A DNA stretch of 64,000 nucleotides from Pseudovibrio sp. Tun.PSC04-5.I4 (GCF_900104145.1 NZ_FNLB01000006.1:1-64000); one strand, 5' to 3'. Positions 1-8,500 are shown, counted from the stretch's first letter. Notes: generated by a model from the sequence alone, not told the origin. Numbers and translations: made by a program.

Positions 1-1
1 T

Positions 2-1186
2 AAGACCTCACAGGAGCAAGTCAAATACATCAACAAACCCATTCTTATTCGCCGCGAAGCGGATATCACAAAACACTTCGGCCCCGCACGCGATGGCTAT
101 ACCTTGCCGCAAAAACTGCGGGCGATGTTTAAGCAGGCCAAAACACGCGGCCTTGGGACCATTTGCGTGGTCAATGTGTTTGATCCGGCAACGCACAAAG
201 ATGACGCTGACAAACCGGATCCAAGCAAAGTCACCGGGCTTGATATCATCGGAGCGTTTGACGCTATGGGCCGCCCAGTGGCTTGAAGCTGGCTTATTCC
301 TGTTATCAGCGCTTTGGCTGGTTCCAAAGAACATTCTGGCTCCAGGCTATGATGGGTTGGCCGGGGTTCGCTCAGAAATGGAAGCCATTTGTGGCCGCAT
401 TCGCGCTCGCTGCTATTGGGATGCCCCGTTTGGTGTCACCCTGCAGCAGCTTCAGGAGGCACGCGGGCCGGAAGGATCGTTTGATTTCCAGACCAATGAC
501 ACACGGGTTAATCTGTGCTGGCCTATGATGGAAACGGTTAATCTGGATGAGATGTCGGATACTGCTGGTGAGGTAGTTGCAGATCACTATTCAGCTTATC
601 TGGTGGGTGTCGTGCTTATGAGCGTGATGGAATACGGCTATCATCACAGCCCCTCCAATCGGCCTATCAAGGGCATTGAGGGTGCAGCTCAAGATGTGCT
701 TTATGTGCCGGGCGATGGGTCCAGTGATACGCAAGTGACCCGATCCAACGGGATTATCTCGTGCGAGGAACGCTTTGGGAAAGGCCCGCACACATCGGGC
801 AACCGCAATGCCGGGTATCCACTAAGACCACCATGCTGACGTTCTTCCACGCCCAGTACACGCAAGATGTGCTGGATGAAGCAATCTTGCACTTTCTCGA
901 TGAGAAGAAGGACCGAAATGGATCTTTGGCTCGCATTGAGCAGGTGGAGGATGCCATCAATGCTTGGGGGATTGGCAAGACCAAGGGCAATGACCCGGAA
1001 CTCTCCGGGTTCCGCTTTGCTTTTGACCGGGAGAAAATGAGCCCGGCCTTTGCTGCGGACGGCTGGTACCACTACGCGCTGGAGTTTGCTCCTGTTGGTA
1101 TAATGGAGACCATTAGCGTGCGCCGGTCCCTTAACATCAACCTTCTGGCCGATGCTCTGGGTCTTTCCCAGTCCGAGGCGGCTTAA
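2..1186 (+). pseudogene. FI: Phage tail sheath protein (P2 gpFI-like), partial and frameshifted
   Basis: C-terminal part of a contractile-tail sheath; the 5' end lies left of the window. The reading frame changes three times: from frame 2 to frame 1 near 280, to frame 3 near 325, and back to frame 2 near 820. Restoring one base at each point (a G in a G-run, a C in a C-run, a C in a C-run) gives a continuous protein with family hallmarks: TGLDIIGAFDA, RFGWFPKNILAPGYDG, HTSGNRNAGYP and a C-terminal INAWGIGK region. All three are apparent single-base losses in homopolymers and their sum is in frame. This is either a decayed gene or a cluster of sequencing errors. As written, the sheath cannot be translated, which would make a contractile tail non-functional. 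The sheath normally polymerises around the tail tube encoded next. Confidence 0.85.
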
Positions 1187-1208
1187 GTAAATAATGGAGG
1201 GATAATCT

Positions 1209-1727
1209 ATGGCTGATTTCCGCCGCTTTGGTCAGATCACCAATTCAGATATCTATTTGGGCGACAACACCCTTGTGGGGCTCGCCAAGTCCTTCAAAAT
1301 GCCCAAGATTGAATGGAAGACGGTTGATATTGAAACACTGGGTCAGGTCGCTGTTTACAAAGCGCCCACCCGGACACTGGAAGCTCTCACTGGCGAAATT
1401 ACAATGAGCAGCGTGGATCCGGATATTCAGGAGGATTTCCTCAATCCGACCAAGACCCACACACTCCAGTTGCACAAGTACGTGGATGTGAATGGTCCTG
1501 AAGGTTTGGATCTGGAGCGTTCTTATACCCTGATCACAGTATTGCAGGCCCGTTTCTTTGGTCATGATTTTGGCGAAAGCAAAAATGGCGATCCCGAAGA
1601 GATGACCCACGAAATGACAATCTCCCGCCTGGTGCAACGGGTTCATGACAGCAACAAGCCACTGTTTGAGGTGGATGTGTTTGCAAGCTCGGTGCGGAAC
1701 TCTTCCGGCGAGATGTGGCGCGGTTAA
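1209..1727 (+). CDS. FII: Phage major tail tube protein (P2 gpFII-like)
   Basis: Complete 172-residue protein, the usual length for P2 FII-type tail tube subunits, which stack as rings inside the sheath to form the DNA conduit. It follows the sheath gene after 22 bases, the universal FI-FII order, and is preceded by an AGGAGG-like ribosome site (ATGGAGG, from 1194). Family-like segments include the N-terminal FGQITNSDIYLGDNTLVGLAKSF stretch (roughly residues 6-28) and central text on tube assembly such as GEITMSSVDPDIQ. A strong terminator follows the gene, so FI/FII may be transcribed at a higher level than the downstream tail genes. Confidence 0.88.
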   Translation: MADFRRFGQITNSDIYLGDNTLVGLAKSFKMPKIEWKTVDIETLGQVAVYKAPTRTLEALTGEITMSSVDPDIQEDFLNPTKTHTLQLHKYVDVNGPEGLDLERSYTLITVLQARFFGHDFGESKNGDPEEMTHEMTISRLVQRVHDSNKPLFEVDVFASSVRNSSGEMWRG

Positions 1728-1755
1728 GCGCATAACGGTCCAATCAGACCGCGAT

Positions 1756-1791
1756 CAGGCTCCCATGCTTTTCGGCGTGGGGGCCTTTTTT
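1756..1791 (+). terminator. Rho-independent terminator after the tail tube gene
   Basis: A GC-rich hairpin, AGGCTCCCATGC paired with GGCGTGGGGGCCT (some G-U pairs) around a TTTTC loop, is followed by a run of T. It lies between the tube gene and the tail-assembly chaperone, inside what is otherwise one tail-gene unit. It would let the abundant structural proteins FI and FII be made in excess of low-copy tail proteins. Confidence 0.8.
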
Positions 1792-1841
1792 ATTGCGCAG
1801 ATCAAAATGATAAGTTTCCAACCCAAGTTGAAAGGGATGCC

Positions 1842-2237
1842 ATGACCCGCCCGGATGAGAATAAGAGCGAGAGTGAACGTGATCAGAGCGCACCGGTTGA
1901 GTCCGGTGTGGTTGCCAAACTGAAGGCACACCGCGACGCAAATCAAGGCACTGCGAGATTTACCCTGCCAGAGACTGGCGTTGTGGTGGTCTACCCAAAA
2001 TTCCGCCGCCATGGTGACTGGACGCGGTCCCTGCGTCTGGCCAAAAACAAGATCGGCAAAGCCCAGATCCTTTACCTTTGTAAGATCGCAACATTCGATG
2101 GTGAGAAGCTCACCGAGGCAGACTTTAACACTTATATCCCGATGAATGATGCCAATGAGCTGCTTGGTGAGGTCTTTGGCGGTGATGATGATCTTGATGA
2201 GGACGATGAGGGAAACGGGAAGAAGACGACGGCGTAA
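1842..2237 (+). CDS. E: Tail assembly chaperone, short form (P2 gpE-like)
   Basis: 131-residue protein with a central fold-like region (FTLPETGVVVVYPKF, about residues 33-47) and a very acidic C-terminus (DDDLDEDDEGNG). By position (after FII, before the tape measure) and by its frameshift arrangement it is the E/gpG-type tail assembly chaperone that coats the tape measure during tube polymerisation. P2 E proteins are about 90 residues, so this one is somewhat long. Near its 3' end lies a -1 ribosomal slippery heptamer, described separately. Little sequence identity to a named protein can be claimed by eye; the call rests on synteny and the frameshift signal. Confidence 0.75.
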   Translation: MTRPDENKSESERDQSAPVESGVVAKLKAHRDANQGTARFTLPETGVVVVYPKFRRHGDWTRSLRLAKNKIGKAQILYLCKIATFDGEKLTEADFNTYIPMNDANELLGEVFGGDDDLDEDDEGNGKKTTA

Positions 2238-2413
2238 CGCTGTCGTCGCTTGAGTGCCACACCTATCTGGTCAACCGGGGTTGGGGCCCCGGTTATCTGG
2301 ATGATTTGTCTGAGCCTGAATTCCTGACCACGCTTGACCAGCAAATCGCCTTTGATGAAGCCAAGGCCGAGGCGGAACGCAAGGCTGCGACGCGTGGCAA
2401 TGCACAGTCTTAA
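1842..2413 (+). CDS. E': Tail assembly chaperone, -1 frameshift product (P2 gpE+E'-like)
   Basis: Reading from 1842 with a -1 slip at heptamer GGGAAAC (2210-2216) continues to a TAA at 2411-2413, giving about 190 residues: 125 shared with the short form plus about 65 new ones. The new segment reads LECHTYLVNRGWGPGYLDDL and ends just before the tape-measure gene. It has no credible start of its own. P2 (E/E') and lambda (G/GT) both make such a fusion at low frequency, and the T part recruits the tape measure. The start of the extension overlaps the acidic tail codons of the short form. Confidence 0.75.
2210..2247 (+). promoter_or_regulatory. Programmed -1 frameshift site: slippery heptamer plus hairpin
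   Basis: Heptamer G GGA AAC (2210-2216) is in the correct zero-frame phase X XXY YYZ. Eight bases later, GACGACGGCG (2225-2234) pairs with CGCTGTCGTC (2238-2247) in a 10-pair stem with one G-U and a three-base TAA loop. The loop holds the zero-frame stop codon. Phase, spacing and stem match textbook -1 frameshift stimulators. Confidence 0.8.
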
Positions 2414-2424
2414 CGGAGCTTTCC

Positions 2425-5400
2425 ATGCGTCTTGGTATTACCGCAGAATTTAAGGACCGCGCCTCAAAGGGACTTAAGAAGCTTCTTAAGTTCAACGAGC
2501 GCATGGAAAAGCAGCTCAAAACACAAGAAAAGCTCTCCAAAGGCCAGAGCAAAGCCACGCTCAAACAGGTTAAAGCAACAGAGAAGACCGCCAAGGCCAC
2601 GGGAAAGGTGGCAAAGGCTGCTGAGAGCGTGGCAAAGGCCAACAAGAACGCGGCGAGCGGTGCCGCAAGCCTTGCAGGCCACACCGGGGAAGTTGCCAGT
2701 CAGATCGATAGGGCTAGCGGTTCCATGGGGCGACTTGTTGGTAAAACCGATGCGGCAGTGCGCAAGGCCGGTCTATTAAAACGTGCCTTTAACAAAGTCA
2801 AAGGGGCGACAAAGAGCCTTCAAAAAGGTGGCGCACTGATCAAAAGCGGGGGTGGAAAGATTGCGCGTGGGGCAGCGGTTGGTGCCGGGCTGATAGCCGG
2901 AGCATCGGTTGTAGCTGGTGTCGCCGCCAATACGGTGATTGGTCCTGCCGCTCAAATGGAAAACTACAAGGTTCAGCTTGCGGGGCTTGAAGGCTCTGAA
3001 GAAAAAGCTGAACAAGCCATGAGCTGGATCAGAGGCTTTGCAGATAAAACGCCCCTTCTTCTTAACGAAGTTGTTGAATCCTACAAGCTGCTTAAAAGCA
3101 TGGGCATTGATCCCACCAACGGCAGCCTGCAAGCACTTACGGACACGATGTCCTTGAATGGCGGGAAGGCCGACTACCTGCACGGTATCATTCTCGCAGT
3201 GGGTCAAGCCTGGAACAAAGGTAAGCTTCAGGCTGAAGAAGCCATGCAGCTACAAGAGCGCGGCATCCCTGTCTGGGATATGCTTTCCAAAGCAACGGGT
3301 AAGACGTCTGCCGCCCTCATGGAAATGGCGTCCAAGGGCGAGTTGGGCCGTGAGGTGATCTCCAAACTCGTTGAGTTAATGGGAAACCGAGCCGCTGGTT
3401 CTTCAGAAGAACTCTCCAAAACATGGGACGGGATGGTCTCCAATATCATGGGGCGCTGGCTGGATTTTCAGTTGATGATTGCTGATGCTGGAGTGTTTGA
3501 TTGGGCCAAGGAAAAACTGCAAGGGTTTCTGGACAAGCTCAATACCATGAAAGCTGACGGCTCGTTGCAGCAGTGGGCCGAAGACATCAGCAAAAACATC
3601 ATCACCGGTTTGGAAGATTTTTGGGTCTTCGCTAAAGAGGTGATTGTTGCGCTGCGAGCTACTGGTGGGGCGTTGTCCGAAATTGCCGATATGATGGGCG
3701 GCTGGACTAATCTCGTCCGCTTGATGATCAAGCTGCCGTTTATAGCGGCCCTGATCAGTATTGTCACCGGATTGGTGCAGATTGGCGTGGGCCTTGCCGC
3801 TCTTGGCCCGGTCCTTGCCTCGCTTGGCGCAGGTCTTGCCGCACTTACAGCACCCTTTTTGATCGCCATTGCAATAGTTGCAGCCCTCGCTGTCGCGGCA
3901 TGGCTTATTTATGATAACTGGGATGTGGTCAGCGTCTGGCTTGCAGCTGCCTGGGCATGGATTGCGGATATGGCTGTCGTTGCCTGGGACATATTAAAAG
4001 CTCTGTTTGGCTGGACGCCGCTTGGCATGATTGTGAACAACTGGGGCGAGATCACCACCTGGTTGGCGACCTTCTGGGAAGATATTAAAACCACAGCAAG
4101 TACGGCATGGACGGGTCTTAAAACTCTGTTTGGCTGGACGCCACTTGGCATGATTGTTAACAACTGGGGTGAGATTACAACCTGGCTGGATACGTTCTGG
4201 ACAAACCTGAAAAGCAAGGTCTCAGTGAAGTGGGCCGACCTTCAAGCCGTGTTCACTGACTGGAACTGGCCGGGACTGCCTGAGTTCAAGCTGCCTAGCT
4301 TTACGGCGGTCAAACAAGCTTTCACTAATTTCTTCAGTGGTTCGTGGTTGCCTAAGGTGGATACGTTCTCCACTTTCTGGGAAGGGCTAACCAGCATGGC
4401 TGATGGTGTCTGGCAGAAACTGTCGGGCATCTTTGAGGCTATCGGGACTGCCGGTAAAACCCTTACCACCACCATTGGCGAAACTCTTTTTGGCTGGACG
4501 CCGCTTGATAAAATTACTGCCAACTGGGGTGAGATTACAACCTGGCTGGATACGTTCTGGACAGACCTGAAAAGCAAGGCCTTAGTGAAGTGGGCCGACC
4601 TTCAAGCCGTGTTCACCGACTGGAACTGGCCGGGTCTGCCTGAGTTCAAGTTGCCAAGCTTTACGGCAGTCAAACAAGCTTTCACTGATTTCTTCAGTGG
4701 TTCGTGGTTGCCTAAGGTGGATACGTTCTCCACTTTCTGGGAAAGGCTAACGAGCCTGGCTGATGGTGCATGGCAGAAACTATCGGGTATCTTTGAGGCT
4801 ATCGGGACTGCCGGTAAAACCCTTGCCACAACTGTTGGCGAAACTTTAAAATCCCTTGCTGATATGGCAGGCAAGGTCTGGTCCTCGGTGACCGGCCCGG
4901 AAGGTGCTGACCGATTTATTGACCAGCTTACTGAAGTTGCAGAAAACGGCTGGTCCTCTGATTTCATGGAAGGGCTGGCGCTTACAGAGGCTTTGCAAGC
5001 TGGTCAGGTGAACCTTGATACCTACCAGCAAAAGCTTGCCGCCATTGCTTTAGGTGGAGGCGAGTTCGCCTCGCACGCTCAAAAGATGATGGACCTGTCC
5101 CGCCAGCTTGAAGGCCATTCTGGTTTCAGCCAGCAAGAGCAAGCGCCAACCAGCCTTGCAGAGGTTGAAAAAGCGAGTGCTGCGCTGGAAGCCCTTCAGG
5201 TAACAAGCCGAGCAGCTATTGCAGAAGTAGACAACCTGCTGGGCGGTGTGGACTTTGCCTATCACGGCCAGCGCATGATGGAGACCATTGCCGTTGGTAT
5301 GCGTACCCGTGCGCATTTGTTGGTGGAAGAAATGCGTCAGGTAACAAAGGTCCTACGTGATCACTTGCCATCCTCACCAGCAAAGCTTGGCCCGCTTTCC

Positions 5401-5775
5401 GATATCCACCGTCTTAAGTTTAGCGAGACTATCGCCCAGTCAATCAAACCCGCCCCAATGGTCAGGGCCATGCGCAAAGCAGCAGCAGCGACTATGGCGG
5501 CGGCAACCCTGAGTACAGCCACGGTTTCTCCATCACTGGCCGCCTCCGCGCCGCAGGCAATCACACCGCCCGCTCATGCAATTCAGGCGGCAGGTGGATC
5601 GGGTGGCACAGGTCAGGGCGGAACTATATCCGTCACCTTCAGCCCAAAAATCACAGTAGGCTCAGGGGCATCAATTACCAAAGATGAGCTTGCCGAACTG
5701 CTTGAGGATCAGGCGGAGGATTTGGTCGCTCTGCTGCTTCGAAAAATAGATGAGAAAAAGAGGTTGGAGTTTTAG
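2425..5775 (+). CDS. T: Phage tail tape measure protein (P2 gpT-like)
   Basis: 1116-residue protein, the longest gene of the tail cluster. Residues about 1-120 are Lys/Ala-rich and helical (coiled-coil-like). A hydrophobic Gly/Ala segment follows near 140-170. A tape-measure core (about 175-330) contains phrases such as QAWNKGKLQAEEAMQLQERGIPV, split here as GIPVWDML and similar, typical of TP901/P2 tape measures. Long hydrophobic helices lie at about 440-510. Residues 528-808 form Trp-rich repeats annotated separately. The C-terminus has an Ala-rich stretch and a beta-like end. The protein sets tail length and is threaded through the tube. An ATG with a GGAG site at 2415 is used. Confidence 0.9.
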   Translation: MRLGITAEFKDRASKGLKKLLKFNERMEKQLKTQEKLSKGQSKATLKQVKATEKTAKATGKVAKAAESVAKANKNAASGAASLAGHTGEVASQIDRASGSMGRLVGKTDAAVRKAGLLKRAFNKVKGATKSLQKGGALIKSGGGKIARGAAVGAGLIAGASVVAGVAANTVIGPAAQMENYKVQLAGLEGSEEKAEQAMSWIRGFADKTPLLLNEVVESYKLLKSMGIDPTNGSLQALTDTMSLNGGKADYLHGIILAVGQAWNKGKLQAEEAMQLQERGIPVWDMLSKATGKTSAALMEMASKGELGREVISKLVELMGNRAAGSSEELSKTWDGMVSNIMGRWLDFQLMIADAGVFDWAKEKLQGFLDKLNTMKADGSLQQWAEDISKNIITGLEDFWVFAKEVIVALRATGGALSEIADMMGGWTNLVRLMIKLPFIAALISIVTGLVQIGVGLAALGPVLASLGAGLAALTAPFLIAIAIVAALAVAAWLIYDNWDVVSVWLAAAWAWIADMAVVAWDILKALFGWTPLGMIVNNWGEITTWLATFWEDIKTTASTAWTGLKTLFGWTPLGMIVNNWGEITTWLDTFWTNLKSKVSVKWADLQAVFTDWNWPGLPEFKLPSFTAVKQAFTNFFSGSWLPKVDTFSTFWEGLTSMADGVWQKLSGIFEAIGTAGKTLTTTIGETLFGWTPLDKITANWGEITTWLDTFWTDLKSKALVKWADLQAVFTDWNWPGLPEFKLPSFTAVKQAFTDFFSGSWLPKVDTFSTFWERLTSLADGAWQKLSGIFEAIGTAGKTLATTVGETLKSLADMAGKVWSSVTGPEGADRFIDQLTEVAENGWSSDFMEGLALTEALQAGQVNLDTYQQKLAAIALGGGEFASHAQKMMDLSRQLEGHSGFSQQEQAPTSLAEVEKASAALEALQVTSRAAIAEVDNLLGGVDFAYHGQRMMETIAVGMRTRAHLLVEEMRQVTKVLRDHLPSSPAKLGPLSDIHRLKFSETIAQSIKPAPMVRAMRKAAAATMAAATLSTATVSPSLAASAPQAITPPAHAIQAAGGSGGTGQGGTISVTFSPKITVGSGASITKDELAELLEDQAEDLVALLLRKIDEKKRLEF
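4008..4850 (+). repeat. Tandem repeats inside the tape measure gene (360 bp x2 plus a 123-bp partial)
   Basis: The motif TTTGGCTGGACGCC recurs with TGGCTGGACG at 4008, 4131 and 4491. The last two copies begin full units of exactly 360 bp (4131-4490 and 4491-4850; 120 residues each) that are nearly identical over long stretches. The first is a 123-bp partial unit. In protein each unit starts FGWTPL, continues WGEITTWLDTFW, then PGLPEFKLPSFTAVKQAF and GSWLPKVDTFSTFWE. All repeat lengths are multiples of three, so copy number can change without breaking the frame. Confidence 0.93.
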
Positions 5776-6243
5776 ATGATTTTTGCCAGCCTTGGAGACT
5801 TTCAACTGGGCACGTCAAACGTGATGACTGGTCCTACAGCAGCTGATGAAACTCTTGTCAACGACTTCCACGAGCACAAGGTGGTGCGCGGTAAACCCGT
5901 ACCCCAGCGCGGTGGTGAAGCGTTAGACCGGCGTTCATTCTCATTTTTCTTTGAGGAAAGCTTCTGCAATCCAGAGGCTGAGTATGCCCGCCTTGTTGCC
6001 TCCAAAATCTCCGGGGCGGTAATGCCATTTATTCCCGGCAGCGGTGGGTTTCTTGGCAAACACTATTTTATCAAACAGCTCAAAAGCACCACCCAAAAGA
6101 CCACAGAGAGTGGCCGCATTGTGCGTATTGAGGCCAGCATGGAGCTGGTGGAAGTGCCCGGAAGTGCTTTGAGCGTTGGCGGGCTTAGCATCGCCGGAGC
6201 TGCAGTTGCATTGCTCAACCCGCTCTTAAAGAGACTTAAATGA
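5776..6243 (+). CDS. U: Phage tail protein U (P2 gpU-like)
   Basis: 155 residues, beginning immediately after the tape-measure stop codon. The P2 gpU/tail-terminator-type signature is visible as an N-terminal MIFASLGDFQLG and an internal region (about 48-60) reading RRSFSFFFEESFCNPE, where most relatives have a 'sy..a.h.rig' type block. gpU is needed for completion of the tail, capping sheath and tube at the head-proximal end. The stop overlaps the start of gene X (ATGATG), indicating translational coupling. Confidence 0.82.
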   Translation: MIFASLGDFQLGTSNVMTGPTAADETLVNDFHEHKVVRGKPVPQRGGEALDRRSFSFFFEESFCNPEAEYARLVASKISGAVMPFIPGSGGFLGKHYFIKQLKSTTQKTTESGRIVRIEASMELVEVPGSALSVGGLSIAGAAVALLNPLLKRLK

Positions 6244-6503
6244 TGGGCGTTAAAACCGGCGATTATCTGGAACATTTCACTGAACCGGGTGAGCGCTGGG
6301 ATACCATTGCGTGGGCCTATTACCGTGATGCCCAGATGATGGACTTGCTGATTGTTGAAAACCGGCATTTATTCCCGCAAGAAATCGCCCGCATTCCCGC
6401 TATTCTTCCTCCGCGTCTGACCCTTCGTATCCCGGTTGTTGAGCAATATCCCCTGGATACAGATCTGTTGCCGCCATGGAAGCGCGGCACGGCGGAGGGT
6501 TAG
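6240..6503 (+). CDS. X: Phage tail protein X (P2 gpX-like, LysM-type)
   Basis: 87-residue protein whose N-terminal phrase GERWDTIAWAYYRDAQMMDLL and closing 'P..IPPRLTLRIP' pattern are those of the P2 gpX family, a small LysM-like fold that binds near the tail tip. It overlaps the end of U by 4 bases; ATG at 6240 or 6243 is possible. The next gene, D, starts one base after its TAG. Usual family length is about 70-90 residues. Confidence 0.85.
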   Translation: MMGVKTGDYLEHFTEPGERWDTIAWAYYRDAQMMDLLIVENRHLFPQEIARIPAILPPRLTLRIPVVEQYPLDTDLLPPWKRGTAEG

Positions 6504-7613
6504 GTGATGGATCTGCGCGAGCCTTTTCTCTCCCTCAAGATCAACGGCGTTGAAGTGGCAGATAACCTTGCCCCGCATCTGATTGATTTTTCCTGGACAG
6601 ATAATCTGCATGGCAAGGCCGATGAGGTCTCCGTCACCCTGCGCGATGATGCCGGGTTGTGGCGCGGTCCGTGGCGACCGGAAAAAGCCGATAAGGTTAT
6701 CGCGACCATTGGCTATCGCGGCTATCCGCCCATGCCATGCGGTGAGTTTGAGGTGGATATTCCTGAGGCGCAAGGTTCACGGCTGAACGACCGGCTCAGC
6801 TTCAAGGCGGTGTCAGCGGCTAATTCCACCGAGCAACGCACCAAGAAATCCAAATCCTTTGAAGAAACGAACCTGAAAAAGGTCATTGAGGAGGTCGCCA
6901 AGGCTCTGAATTATACCGTCTCTGGCAAGATTGAAGAGATCCCGTTTAAGTTCAAGCGTCAGCGCCGTGAACGCGACCTTCAGTTCCTCACGCGGCTGGC
7001 AGAAGACTACGGTTATTTCTTTGCCATCAAAGACAAACAACTGGTGTTTTACAAACGTGAGGATCTGGATAAACGCGATCCTGCTACCACCTTTGATCTG
7101 GTGGATGGCACGACCATTATCAGCTGGAAGGCAACCGATAAAACCCACCAGACCTATAGTAAAGCCAAGGTTGCTTATGCCCACGGCCAAAAAAAGAAGT
7201 TGATCACAGGCGAAGTGCAGGACCTTTCCATTAAGTCCGGCGATACACTCACCATTGATGAGCGGGTAGAAGATGAGGCGGAAGCTAAAACTGTCGCCAA
7301 GTCCCGCCTTGCCAAAGCCAATGAAGACGGACTGGTTGCCACGCTAACGCTGGTTGGTGATCCGCTCCTGATTGCCGGGCAGGTGGTGGCTCTGGGGGCG
7401 ACCTTCGGCAAATACTCAGCAAGCTATCTGGTGCACAAAGCCCAGCACAAGATCGCACGCGGCACCTACACCACGCAACTGGAGCTGAAAGCTATCCGTA
7501 AGGATGGTAAAGTTCGAAAAGCATCTACCAAAGGCAGCAAAGCTGGTGGTTCATCCGGCCTGTTTGACGGGCCAGTGCAGGATCTATCTAAGCCCAAAGG
7601 GCAATCGTTTTAA
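6504..7613 (+). CDS. D: Late control protein D / baseplate hub (P2 gpD-like)
   Basis: 369 residues, the normal size for P2 gpD, the baseplate hub protein related to T4 gp27/VgrG N-domains. Typical text includes the N-terminal 'DFSWTDNLHGKADEVSVTLRD' zone (split here as SWTDNLHG and ADEVSVTLRD, about 30-50), RDLQFLTRLAEDYGYFFAIK (about 153-172) and a C-terminal LVHKAQHKIARGTYTTQLEL. GTG at 6504 directly abuts the TAG of X; ATG at 6507 is an equally good start. A Lys/Ser/Gly-rich tail closes the protein. It partners gpV in the central spike complex. Confidence 0.9.
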   Translation: MMDLREPFLSLKINGVEVADNLAPHLIDFSWTDNLHGKADEVSVTLRDDAGLWRGPWRPEKADKVIATIGYRGYPPMPCGEFEVDIPEAQGSRLNDRLSFKAVSAANSTEQRTKKSKSFEETNLKKVIEEVAKALNYTVSGKIEEIPFKFKRQRRERDLQFLTRLAEDYGYFFAIKDKQLVFYKREDLDKRDPATTFDLVDGTTIISWKATDKTHQTYSKAKVAYAHGQKKKLITGEVQDLSIKSGDTLTIDERVEDEAEAKTVAKSRLAKANEDGLVATLTLVGDPLLIAGQVVALGATFGKYSASYLVHKAQHKIARGTYTTQLELKAIRKDGKVRKASTKGSKAGGSSGLFDGPVQDLSKPKGQSF

Positions 7614-7721
7614 AGGGGTGTAGCACTCTCGCCAAGCCTAATTTAGAGGAGTTCGTAGGTTCAAAGTTTCAGCTACGAAAGATGTCTAAGTGCAAACTAT
7701 AGCCTGAGGACGTTCCTGAAC

Positions 7722-7997
7722 ATGAAGTATCTTAAAATAGTAAAAGGCTTTTTCGCCCGACCGCATAAATCTCGAGTTCTACGGTACAAAGAGCGAATAG
7801 CAAGTGCGTCTCTAGGGGGCGGATTCGGTGCGTGGATTGGTAGCAGTATCGGAATAGCAATGCTTGGAACCGCCTTCGTTGGCACGATATTATTTACCAC
7901 AATTTGTGCAGTCATCGGCGTACTTTTAGTGCCGGACTTAAGGCGGTTATTTCGAAGAAAAGATAAAGGTGAGAATACTGATGCCACGGATAACTGA
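7722..7997 (+). CDS. Small two-helix membrane protein of unknown function (prophage insert)
   Basis: 91 residues, not recognised as a tail protein. A basic N-terminus (KGFFARPHKSRVLRYKER) is followed by two hydrophobic Gly/Ala-rich segments at about 29-49 and 52-70, then a basic, hydrophilic C-terminus (RRLFRRKDKG). It sits between D and V, where P2-type phages have no gene, and is preceded by a 108-base non-coding stretch with a short inverted repeat TTCGTAG/CTACGAA (7652-7679). Its end overlaps the start of V. A holin or accessory membrane 'moron' is possible, but nothing in the sequence proves either. Confidence 0.55.
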   Translation: MKYLKIVKGFFARPHKSRVLRYKERIASASLGGGFGAWIGSSIGIAMLGTAFVGTILFTTICAVIGVLLVPDLRRLFRRKDKGENTDATDN

Positions 7998-8490
7998 TGG
8001 TGAAAGCTCCAGCCCGTTTAAACGCGGCACTATAACGAAGCACAGTAAAGGCGGACGGGCGCAGGTTGAATTCCTTGACGAAGACGGCAATGCCTCTGCG
8101 TGGCTGTCAGTCAGCCAGCGCAACACCAAGGGGCAGAAGAGCTACGACATGCCTGCGATTGGAACCCAAGTTTGGTGTTTGCTGGATGCTTATGGTGAGG
8201 ATGGGGTGATCGGCGGGGCGGTCTGGTCTGACGAGGATGCGCCGCCCTCCAACGATCCGAACATCGTCCATGATGTTTTCGGGCCACTAGAGATTTTTTA
8301 CAATAAAACCACGGGGGAGATGAAGGTCAAAGGCGCACCAAAGATTACCTTTGAAGCCGATCTGATTGAGCTAAAAGGCACGATAAAGATGGAGGGTGAT
8401 AGCGTCACCCACAACCGTAAAGAAGTGGGTGAGACTCATAAGCATAAGGACGTTACACCGGGACCAGCTCAGACGGGTGTGGTGGTTTAG
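7981..8490 (+). CDS. V: Baseplate assembly protein V (P2 gpV-like spike)
   Basis: About 169 residues. The N-terminal OB-fold carries the gpV signature 'GTITKHSKGGRAQVEF...WL' and 'PAIGTQVWCL' with GGAVWSDEDAPP (about residues 12-85). The C-terminal third is a beta-helical spike with alternating repeats (MKVKGAPKITFEADLIELKG) and a terminal HKHKDV metal-site-like HxH motif, as in P2 gpV, where histidines bind iron at the spike tip. ATG 7981 is chosen over GTG 7969 because AAGGTGAG lies 7 bases upstream of it. It overlaps the upstream small membrane gene by 17 bases. Confidence 0.88.
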   Translation: MPRITDGESSSPFKRGTITKHSKGGRAQVEFLDEDGNASAWLSVSQRNTKGQKSYDMPAIGTQVWCLLDAYGEDGVIGGAVWSDEDAPPSNDPNIVHDVFGPLEIFYNKTTGEMKVKGAPKITFEADLIELKGTIKMEGDSVTHNRKEVGETHKHKDVTPGPAQTGVVV

Positions 8491-8500
8491 TATGAGTTTC

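Noticed and set aside
93..839. Continuous 248-residue open frame near the left end
   Set aside because: Only part of it (from about 325 to 820) is real coding sequence of the sheath; its first third is out of frame.
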